Shown in pieces: positions 1 to 5,173 of a stretch of 6,158 nt of DNA; position 1 is the stretch's first letter; the number at the start of each line of letters is the position of its first letter. The position numbers and the translations under genes are program-made. Location of the stretch: NCBI GenBank assembly GCA_023251285.1, contig JAHEZB010000149.1, forward strand, positions 1 through 6,158. The letters are read 5' to 3'. The stretch is from Chitinophagaceae bacterium (GTDB lineage: Bacteria; Bacteroidota; Bacteroidia; Chitinophagales; Chitinophagaceae). The notes beneath the pieces are model-generated. The model saw nothing but the letters and a program-made list of their open reading frames with translations, was not told the DNA's origin and did no database searches.

Positions 1-986
1 AAGTAAAGGCCAAATATGTTGACTGGCTGGGAATTGCGCTACTCATCATTGCCATTGGTTCCCTGCAATTTATCCTGGAGAAAGGACAGGAAGAAGATTG
101 GTTCAACAGCACACTTATTACCACGCTTTCAGTCATTTGTGTTTTTGGATTTTTCTTTTTCATCTGGCGGGAGAAGGTTTACAAACACCCGGTAGTAGAA
201 TTGAGTGTGCTTAAGGACCGGAATCTTTCTATTGGTAGTATTTTGTCGTTCGTGTTGGGGTTTGGTTTGTTCGGATCCACATTTATTATTCCTCTTTATA
301 CACAAACCATCATGGGCTGGACGGCGCTACAAGCCGGCATGCTGATGATTCCGAGTACCATTTTTACGGCGATCATGATGCCCTTTGTCGGCAAGATGAT
401 GGAAAAAGGCGTTCCATTCCGGTACCTGATAACCGTTGGGATGATCATTTTCTTCATCTACAGTATGATGGCGTATAAAGTGCTGACGCCAAACACAGGA
501 AGCGACGCTTTTTTCTGGATCCTCGTCATCCGGGGTGTGGGCCTTGGATTACTTTCCATTCCGGTTACAACCCTTGCACTTTCTACATTGCAGGGAGCGG
601 CCATTGGCCAGGGAGCGGCCATTTCAGGGATGATGCGACAACTGGGTGGTTCATTTGGGGTAGCAATTATTTCCACTTACCTGATCCGCGATAATCAGCT
701 TCACCGAAGCAATCTTTTGATGCACCTCGATGTTACCGACCCGCAGGTGCAACAAAGAGTGGAAGGCCTCAGCCGCGGTTTCCAGGCTAAAGGAATGACG
801 TGGGATATTGCCCGGAAAACCGCCATAGCGTTAGAGGAAAGATTGGTAGATGTGCAGGCGACTGTGCTTTCTTATATGGATGTGTTTTTATGGATAGGCG
901 TTATGTTCCTCGTGTGCGTACCATTTGTGATCATTTTCGTAAAAAAAGCGAAACAAAAGGTAAGCATGAGCCATGTCGGAGAATAG
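1..986 (+). CDS. DHA2-family MFS drug:H+ antiporter (EmrB/QacA type), 5'-truncated by the window edge
   Basis: This is an inner-membrane transporter that probably exports drugs or other small toxic compounds in exchange for protons. The frame is open from position 3 to the TAG at 984-986, giving 327 visible codons; the true start lies before the window, and the TTG at 201 is internal. About eight hydrophobic segments are visible, starting with those around visible residues 9-25 and 38-55, out of the 14 normal for DHA2. Family hallmarks are a loop ending in 'EDWFNS', 'HPVVELSVLKDRN' before the next membrane pair, and 'SGMMRQLGGSFGVAI' near the end. The tail after the last segment is short, basic and cytoplasmic. 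Base composition is higher in GC than the downstream cassette (line 541-600 counts 30 G+C of 60). In Gram-negatives such pumps often sit with an HlyD-like adaptor and TolC-like channel, which would lie upstream. The family is clear; the substrate is unknown. Confidence 0.93.
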   Translation, partial: VKAKYVDWLGIALLIIAIGSLQFILEKGQEEDWFNSTLITTLSVICVFGFFFFIWREKVYKHPVVELSVLKDRNLSIGSILSFVLGFGLFGSTFIIPLYTQTIMGWTALQAGMLMIPSTIFTAIMMPFVGKMMEKGVPFRYLITVGMIIFFIYSMMAYKVLTPNTGSDAFFWILVIRGVGLGLLSIPVTTLALSTLQGAAIGQGAAISGMMRQLGGSFGVAIISTYLIRDNQLHRSNLLMHLDVTDPQVQQRVEGLSRGFQAKGMTWDIARKTAIALEERLVDVQATVLSYMDVFLWIGVMFLVCVPFVIIFVKKAKQKVSMSHVGE

Positions 987-1116
987 AAGCGTCATACTTT
1001 TAGAAAGGAACGCCGTTTTTGTTTAAATATTCGTGCGGCAAAAGAAGCATCGGCCTTTATCCCGGCATATTTTGCAAATAGGTTAAAAGCGGGTCATGAA
1101 GAGAAAAGCTAAGCAA
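987..1116. other. Non-coding stretch after the transporter; nothing firm recognised
   Basis: I see no coding sequence or RNA gene here. A GCAAAA at 1038-1043 could pair with TTTTGC at 1070-1075 across a 26-base loop. The arms lack a GC-rich stem followed by a T run, so I do not call a terminator. The transporter reads toward this stretch from the left and a minus-strand remnant reads toward it from the right, so it is a convergent intergenic space. Confidence 0.4.
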
Positions 1117-1158
1117 TCTTCACCGACCATTCCAATAGAACGACACCTATACTTATTC

Positions 1159-1200
1159 CGTGGTCGGTGTCTTCACCGACCAGTCCATAAGACCACCACT
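1159..1200. repeat. Full hairpin repeat copy 1
   Basis: The hairpin core is 1161-1182, with stem 1161-1169 pairing with 1174-1182 around the loop TCTT. The tail GACCACCACT is at 1191-1200. It matches copy 2 almost base for base in the core; the linker differs by a few bases and a 2-base length change. Confidence 0.8.
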
Positions 1201-1225
1201 GGCGTTTTGTCGGTGTCTTTGGCGC

Positions 1226-1269
1226 CGTGGTCGGTGTCTTCACCGACCATACCATAGAAGACCACCACT
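1226..1269. repeat. Full hairpin repeat copy 2
   Basis: The hairpin core is 1228-1249, identical over all 22 bases to 1161-1182 and 67 bp downstream of it. The tail GACCACCACT is at 1260-1269. The linker CATAGAA is shared in degenerate form with the partial copy at 1117-1150, which suggests this copy is closest to the ancestral unit. Confidence 0.8.
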
Positions 1270-1279
1270 TTCACCCATC

Positions 1280-1438
1280 CTAAACATACAACGCCGCCAA
1301 AACCCCCGAAGGTATAAATGTGATATTATCTGTCGCCACCTGCTTACTTTGTTTGGACACAAAATACGTAAGAGAAACCGCCACCACTACCAGCGAACCT
1401 GCCGGCATCGGAACAGGCAACTCAAATAAATTATGGAT
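1280..1438 (-). pseudogene. C-terminal remnant of an unrecognised protein on the minus strand
   Basis: Reading the minus strand from 1438 down to the TAG at 1280-1282 gives 52 codons with a protein-like pattern. There is an ELPVPMPAGS segment, then a strongly hydrophobic beta-like stretch VVVAVSLTYFVSKQ, then a polar turn and a second hydrophobic strand ending in ALYV. An in-frame TAG at 1439-1441 closes it upstream. The only ATG (1406-1408) would give a 42-residue product, so this looks like the tail of a longer beta-rich protein whose 5' part is gone. I do not recognise the family. Codon choice looks natural and resembles the transporter more than the AT-rich cassette. A chance open frame remains possible. 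Confidence 0.35.
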
Positions 1439-1765
1439 CTACACTCGCTTCAAATACCGCCGGGGGTAGCGCTCAATGACATTTTTCTTGATAACCAGGA
1501 TATGTCTGAGCAATTGCGCCTTTGCAAACGCGTGCTGAACAACATGCGCAAAAACGGCGAGCTCTCCTACACTCAATTTACCAAGAATGGAAAGGTATAT
1601 TACCTGAAACAGGAAGTAGCCGCTACGCTTAAGCAAAACATCGTTATCGGCAAAAACAGCCCTCTTCGGAAGAACGGCCTCAAATGTATCAACGCATTGA
1701 TAGGCGTGTTTTCTATGGGTTCTTCCGATGCCGCCGAATTGGTGAATATACTGATGTTCGCCTGA
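1433..1765 (+). pseudogene. Remnant of a small helix-turn-helix DNA-binding protein (HTH_17-like, mobile-element type)
   Basis: The open frame has 110 codons. Residues about 17-57 resemble the helix-turn-helix proteins found on Bacteroidota mobile elements: a 'FLDNQD' opening, a helix with 'VLNNMRKNGELSYTQ' where family members read roughly 'TLxxxRxxGxLxYT', then a wing 'KNGKVYYLKQEV' like the family's 'xGxxYYkxeDv'. The usual N-terminal helix is absent, since an in-frame TAA sits just before the ATG at 1427-1429. The last 50 or so residues look unlike the family and may be frameshifted. It reads as a decayed copy rather than a working gene, though a short functional protein cannot be excluded. 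It hints that a mobile element once occupied this site. Confidence 0.45.
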
Positions 1766-1923
1766 GTTCGCTGCATTGGCTTTATTGACAAAACATAGCG
1801 GTTTGTTCACTGCAAACCGGCATAGGTAAGGATTGCTTATGGAGGAACGGATCAGGGGTGATAATGCAGTAAAGGAAGAAATAAATTGAATTTATATTTT
1901 CGGAGAAAGAAATACAAGGCATT
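1766..1923. other. Non-coding left border of the restriction cassette
   Basis: This stretch separates the HTH remnant from vsr. I see no gene, RNA or clear terminator. GC drops through it, passing from the composition of the left part of the window to the AT-rich cassette. A left insertion boundary could lie here, but I could not identify a target-site duplication or att site. Confidence 0.35.
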
Positions 1924-1931
1924 TAACTTTG
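1924..1931 (+). promoter_or_regulatory. Candidate Bacteroidota -7 promoter box for vsr
   Basis: TAACTTTG is an exact match to the Bacteroidota -7 consensus TAnnTTTG, with four bases (CCTT) between it and the vsr ATG. That places the expected transcript start at or within a base or two of the ATG, implying a leaderless or near-leaderless mRNA. No clear -33 TTTG/TTG is seen at the normal distance. The match is direct; activity is inferred. Confidence 0.5.
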
Positions 1932-1935
1932 CCTT

Positions 1936-2349
1936 ATGGCAGATGTGCACTCCAAGGAAATACGCAGTTACAACATGAGCATGATCAAAGGCAAGAATAC
2001 AAAGCCTGAAATGCTGGTGCGTAAATTCCTTCATGCGAATGGCTACCGTTATAAACTCCATGATAAAAGTCTCCCCGGCAAACCCGATATTGTCGTACCA
2101 AAATACAAAACGGTAATCTTTGTTCATGGCTGCTTCTGGCATGGCCATAAAAACTGCAAATACTTTGTGGTTCCCAAAACAAGAACTGACTGGTGGTTGA
2201 ATAAAATAAACGGCAACATTGCCAATGATAATAAAGCTTCTCAGGCTTTAAAAAAAGATGGCTGGAAAATAATCACCATCTGGGAATGCAATCTGAAACC
2301 AGCTAAACTGGCAAAGGCATTACATACTCTTCTAAAAAAACTTTCCTGA
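1936..2349 (+). CDS. vsr: Very short patch repair (Vsr) T:G mismatch endonuclease
   Basis: Vsr nicks DNA 5' of the T in T:G mismatches created when 5-methylcytosine deaminates, starting short-patch repair back to C:G. The 137-residue product opens MADVHSKEIRSYNM, very like E. coli Vsr (MADVHDKATRSKNM). It keeps the catalytic aspartate in 'LPGKPDIVV' (D51), the HGCFWHGH core (residues 64-71, with H64 and H69), and the structural zinc ligands C66, H71, C74 and C118. V63 replaces the threonine of E. coli, where a backbone atom contacts the metal, so this should be tolerated. 'DWWLNKI' (85-91) matches the segment that wedges into the mismatch. It is about 20 residues shorter than the E. coli protein, at the C-terminus. 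It lies 97 bp before the controller gene and has its own promoter box. Its presence beside a Dcm-like methyltransferase makes functional sense. Confidence 0.95.
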   Translation: MADVHSKEIRSYNMSMIKGKNTKPEMLVRKFLHANGYRYKLHDKSLPGKPDIVVPKYKTVIFVHGCFWHGHKNCKYFVVPKTRTDWWLNKINGNIANDNKASQALKKDGWKIITIWECNLKPAKLAKALHTLLKKLS

Positions 2350-2395
2350 TTTCTCAATAATCGGTGGCTAAGAAAAGTTATTAACCAATTCTAAT

Positions 2396-2428
2396 TGTGT
2401 TCTAAAGCATACCGCTTAAGGGAACACA
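2396..2428. promoter_or_regulatory. Candidate C-protein operator (C-box) upstream of the controller gene
   Basis: A perfect 7-bp inverted repeat, TGTGTTC (2396-2402) and GAACACA (2422-2428), flanks a second inner inverted repeat, AAGC (2405-2408) and GCTT (2414-2417). The two dyads have nearly the same centre (about 2411-2412). The site ends 6 bp before the candidate -7 box of the controller gene, so it covers the -20 to -50 region where activating C proteins of restriction systems bind. Symmetry and location are seen; binding is inferred. Confidence 0.5.
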
Positions 2429-2434
2429 TAAAAA

Positions 2435-2442
2435 TACATTTA
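2435..2442 (+). promoter_or_regulatory. Candidate -7 promoter box for the C-M-R operon
   Basis: TACATTTA matches TAnnTTTG except for the last base. Four bases (CACC) separate it from the controller ATG, exactly the spacing seen at vsr. The transcript would start at about the ATG, fitting the leaderless mRNAs known for several C-protein genes. The imperfect box and lack of a -33 element fit a promoter that depends on an activator. Confidence 0.45.
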
Positions 2443-2446
2443 CACC

Positions 2447-2683
2447 ATGGACATGAAAGTCGCTATCGGCGAAAGAATTGCCGAATTACGCAAAGCCAAA
2501 AAGCTATCTCAGCAAAAATTTTCATACGAAGCAGAAATAGAAAGAAGCTACCTGACCCACGTGGAGAAGGGAAGAAAAAATATATCCATAGACACACTGA
2601 TTAAGATCACAGATGCATTAGGTGTTTCCTTAAAAGACTTTTTTAATAAGGAAACATTCAATGGCAAAAAGAAAAGTAAATGA
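2447..2683 (+). CDS. Restriction-modification controller (C) protein, XRE-family HTH regulator
   Basis: This small dimeric DNA-binding protein probably times expression of the downstream methyltransferase and endonuclease, activating its own operon and delaying cutting until DNA is protected. At 78 residues it has the length of known C proteins. Residues 7-66 form a Cro/C1-type five-helix domain: 'GERIAELRKAKKLSQQKFS' (helices 1-2), recognition helix about 31-40 in 'IERSYLTHVEKGRKN', then 'ISIDTLIKITDALGVSLKDFF'. The C-terminal tail is lysine-rich. The start at 2447 is preferred over the ATG at 2453 because it sits four bases after the promoter box, as at vsr. There is no Shine-Dalgarno. The stop overlaps the methyltransferase start by 4 bp (ATGA at 2680-2683), suggesting translational coupling. 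A generic XRE repressor is the alternative, but the context favours a C protein. Confidence 0.85.
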   Translation: MDMKVAIGERIAELRKAKKLSQQKFSYEAEIERSYLTHVEKGRKNISIDTLIKITDALGVSLKDFFNKETFNGKKKSK

Positions 2684-3939
2684 TTGCAGAAAAGAATGTA
2701 GAATTATTAAGTACCAAAATTCACCTTGTTTCAGAAAGGCTTTGGAAAGTTGCATTATTTGGACCAGACAATTACCGGTCGGCATTAATCAGCCACTATT
2801 TAAGAACCAGGAAAAAAGCGTTTAAAAAATCAGCAATCCAGTTCACAAAAGAATTACTGGAGGGATATATTGATGAAGAAGAGATTACTAATTACGTTGC
2901 AGAAGAAGCATTGCAGTATCTTTTAAAATTTGACGAAGATATTCCATTTAGAAAACCAGCATATCCCAAATTTACCTTTATTGATCTGTTTGCAGGTATC
3001 GGTGGTTTCCGCATCGCAATGCAGGCACATCAGGGAGAATGTATTTTTTCATCTGAATACGATAAATACGCCCAGCGAACCTATTATGCAAATTTTGGTG
3101 AAATCCCTTTTGGCGACATAACGAAAGATGAAACTAAAAAGTGGATACCTGCAAAGTTCGATGTACTATGCGCTGGCTTTCCGTGCCAGCCGTTTTCTAT
3201 AGCTGGTGTTTCTAAAAAGAACAGTTTAGGCAGGAAGCATGGATTTGAGGATGAAAAACAAGGGAACCTCTTTTTTCATCTTGCTGAAATTATTGAAAAG
3301 CATCGTCCAAAAGCATTCTTCCTTGAAAATGTAAAAAACCTTGTATCACATGACAAGGGCAAAACGTTTAAAGTAATCAAAGAAACACTTCTTGATCTTG
3401 AATACTCATTTCATTTTAAGGTTTTAAATGGAAAACATTTTGTACCTCAGAATCGCGAAAGAACATTTATGGTTGGATTTGATTCAAAAGTTTTCAATTA
3501 TAAGGAAAGGTTTGAATTTCCGGAATTACCGGAAGCTACCAAAAAAGTAAAAGATATTCTGCAACCGAAACCAGAGACGAAATATACATTGACTGATCAC
3601 CTTTGGAAATATCTTCAGGACTATTCAAAAAAACATAAAGAAAAAGGGAATGGGTTCGGTTACGGATTGGTTGATCTCAATGGAACCACAAGAACCATGA
3701 GCGCCCGTTATTACAAGGACGGCTCAGAAATCCTAATTCCGCAAGGAAGTAAGAAAAATCCAAGACGCCTTACTATTCGCGAAGCTGCCAGATTACAAGG
3801 TTATCCTGATCATTTTATTGTTGATGCAGTTTCTATGAATCAGGGTTACAAGCAATTTGGTAATTCTGTCGTAATGCCTTTGATAGAAGCTATCGGTGAA
3901 AAAATTGTTGAAGTACTCGAAACAAAAAGAAAAGGATAA
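2680..3939 (+). CDS. DNA (cytosine-5)-methyltransferase, Dcm/EcoRII-like, modification subunit
   Basis: It transfers a methyl group from SAM to C5 of a cytosine in its target, shielding host DNA from the adjacent endonuclease. All key motifs are present and in order in 419 residues: I DLFAGIGG (102-109, SAM), II around E126, III GDIT (145-148), IV GFPCQPFS with catalytic C169, VI FLENV with E216, VIII QNRERTFMVG (257-266), IX RRLTIREAARLQGYP (362-376) and X QFGNSVVMPL (392-401). As in Dcm, about 95 helical residues precede motif I. The target-recognition region (about 268-361) carries 'LWKYL', 'GNGFGYGLV' and 'TRTMSARYYKDGSEILI', which closely match my memory of the equivalent part of E. coli Dcm (CCWGG). 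'AGVSKKNSLGR' and 'NVKNLVSHDKGKTF' also match Dcm. Specificity is therefore probably CCWGG, or less likely CCNGG. It overlaps the C gene by 4 bp. Confidence 0.96.
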   Translation: MIAEKNVELLSTKIHLVSERLWKVALFGPDNYRSALISHYLRTRKKAFKKSAIQFTKELLEGYIDEEEITNYVAEEALQYLLKFDEDIPFRKPAYPKFTFIDLFAGIGGFRIAMQAHQGECIFSSEYDKYAQRTYYANFGEIPFGDITKDETKKWIPAKFDVLCAGFPCQPFSIAGVSKKNSLGRKHGFEDEKQGNLFFHLAEIIEKHRPKAFFLENVKNLVSHDKGKTFKVIKETLLDLEYSFHFKVLNGKHFVPQNRERTFMVGFDSKVFNYKERFEFPELPEATKKVKDILQPKPETKYTLTDHLWKYLQDYSKKHKEKGNGFGYGLVDLNGTTRTMSARYYKDGSEILIPQGSKKNPRRLTIREAARLQGYPDHFIVDAVSMNQGYKQFGNSVVMPLIEAIGEKIVEVLETKRKG

Positions 3940-3949
3940 AATAAAAAAC

Positions 3950-5119
3950 ATGGATAGTATTTTACCAAAGGCCATTCAGTCAGTTAACAATTCTGATATT
4001 TCATTTTCAAAATACATTACTGCTAATGATACCGGTGCCACAGGTGGTCATCAGTCAGGATTTCATATTCACAAGAATTCGTGGAAACTTTTTTTTGATA
4101 AGCCGGGTGTAAAAGGCTCAAACAAAGACAAATTTATTACGATTAAATGGCAGGACGATTTTGAAACTTCGAGTCGCTTTATTTATTATGGTACTGGAAC
4201 AAGGAATGAATATCGTTTAACGAGATTTGGAAAAGCTTTTCCTTTTCTAAATGATGAAAGTATAGGTGATCTCCTTATTATTTCTAAGAAATCTGATGAC
4301 TATTACGAGGCCTTTGTTTTGCAAGCTGATGAGGACATTGATAATTTTTTCGTAGAATTAAATATATCAACTGTTGACACTAATGGTCTCATTCCCAGGC
4401 AATTTCAAAGAACCGCCGAGCAGGATTTATACAATTGTTTTTTACGATTTCTTAACTCACTTCATATTGATTTTCCAACAACTTTAGAACTTGCAAGAAA
4501 TGCAAGAAACTGCTATAATAATGCATACTCAATTACTGAAAAGATTATAAAAGCAAATCCGGATAAAGAAATTCTTAGCTGGTTGAATGCTGAGTTCCAA
4601 TTGTTCAAGACAATCGAAAATGACAGGTATTCAACAAGAATCAAAAAACCTTTTGAAACGGTTGAAGAACTTGTATTAACTGCTAATACAATTCTGAATA
4701 GAAGAAAAAGCAGAGCCGGAAAATCACTTGAACATCATTTATCAGCAATATTTACAACTTTTAATCTTGATTATTCAACTCAAGCAGTTACAGAAGATAA
4801 TAAAAAGCCGGATTTTATTTTCCCAAATATTGAAGCGTATTTGAACCCAGTTTTTAACGATAAAAAGCTTACAGTACTTGCCTCAAAAACTACCTGCAAA
4901 GACCGCTGGAGGCAAATTTTAAATGAGGCAGATAGAGTAAAAACAAAACATTTGTTTACTTTACAACAGGGGATTTCTCAAAATCAATTGGAAGAAATGT
5001 ATAAATATGACGTTTGCCTAGTAGTGCCAAAATCTTATTTATCAAGTTTTCCAGAGAATTTCAGAGACCGTATTTTGACTCTTGAAGGTTTTGTCAAACA
5101 CATTAACGATATTCAATAA
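3950..5119 (+). CDS. EcoRII-like type IIE restriction endonuclease
   Basis: It cleaves unmethylated target DNA; EcoRII enzymes cut CCWGG and need an extra site bound as effector. The 389 residues (EcoRII has about 404) show both EcoRII domains. The N-terminal effector domain has ITANDTGATGGHQSG (23-37) and GTRNEYRLTRFG (83-94). The C-terminal PD-(D/E)XK-type domain runs from NRRKSRAGKSLE (250-261) through KKPDFIFP (285-292) and KTTCKDRWRQILNEAD (313-328) to LFTLQQGIS (335-343). Putative active-site residues D288, Y297, K313 and K317 keep the spacing of EcoRII D299, Y308, K324 and K328 as I recall them. I chose the ATG at 3950, 10 bp after the methyltransferase stop. An upstream in-frame ATG at 3896 would add 18 lysine-rich residues from inside the methyltransferase gene, and EcoRII has only a short lead before the same motif. 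The gene is very AT-rich (line 4741-4800 counts 16 G+C of 60). Confidence 0.95.
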   Translation: MDSILPKAIQSVNNSDISFSKYITANDTGATGGHQSGFHIHKNSWKLFFDKPGVKGSNKDKFITIKWQDDFETSSRFIYYGTGTRNEYRLTRFGKAFPFLNDESIGDLLIISKKSDDYYEAFVLQADEDIDNFFVELNISTVDTNGLIPRQFQRTAEQDLYNCFLRFLNSLHIDFPTTLELARNARNCYNNAYSITEKIIKANPDKEILSWLNAEFQLFKTIENDRYSTRIKKPFETVEELVLTANTILNRRKSRAGKSLEHHLSAIFTTFNLDYSTQAVTEDNKKPDFIFPNIEAYLNPVFNDKKLTVLASKTTCKDRWRQILNEADRVKTKHLFTLQQGISQNQLEEMYKYDVCLVVPKSYLSSFPENFRDRILTLEGFVKHINDIQ

Positions 5120-5173
5120 AAGTGGCATTTTGGTGCTTTTGCCTCTTAATCTTATAAACTAGAAAACTTTCTT

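Larger units (their letters stand above)
1117..1269. repeat. Cluster of hairpin-forming repeats (two full, two partial copies)
   Basis: The unit is about 42-44 bp: a 22-base perfect hairpin (9-bp stem TGGTCGGTG / CACCGACCA, loop TCTT), then a short linker, then a GACCACCACT tail. GACCAC in the tail is the reverse complement of the GTGGTC at the start of the unit, so a second, outer pairing is possible. Full copies lie at 1159-1200 and 1226-1269. A right-hand partial copy is at 1117-1150 (TCTTCACCGACCAT, then a degenerate linker and tail), and a left-arm fragment is at 1209-1219. The cluster sits in a convergent intergenic region, the usual home of REP/BIME-like elements. It could also act as a bidirectional transcription stop. 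The repeat structure is directly visible; its biological class is inferred. Confidence 0.8.

Noticed and set aside
1117..1269. CRISPR array
   Set aside because: There are only two full copies, the unit is an internal hairpin with a tail, and spacing is irregular with partial copies. No cas genes are seen.
1160..1429. Plus-strand 89-codon open frame over the repeats
   Set aside because: It runs through two hairpin repeat copies and has an arginine/histidine/proline-rich, low-complexity translation. It is a repeat artefact.
1439..1810. Minus-strand 123-codon open frame
   Set aside because: It is antisense to the HTH-like frame, which has the recognisable domain. It shows no family pattern of its own.
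2395..2604. Plus-strand 69-codon frame overlapping the controller gene
   Set aside because: It crosses the operator and promoter and runs out of frame through the controller gene, with a basic, non-domain translation.
3896..3949. Upstream start for the restriction endonuclease
   Set aside because: The extra 18 residues are lysine-rich and come from the methyltransferase 3' end in another frame. EcoRII has only a short lead before the effector motif, matching the start at 3950.
1936..5119. Depletion of CCWGG within the cassette as support for specificity
   Set aside because: I found two sites by eye (2807-2811 and 4395-4399), about what an AT-rich 3.2 kb would hold by chance, so this neither supports nor refutes the target.
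5120..5173. Terminator between the endonuclease and the OLD nuclease
   Set aside because: AAAAG/CTTTT arms flank a poorly paired middle and no T run follows. The pairing is too weak to call.
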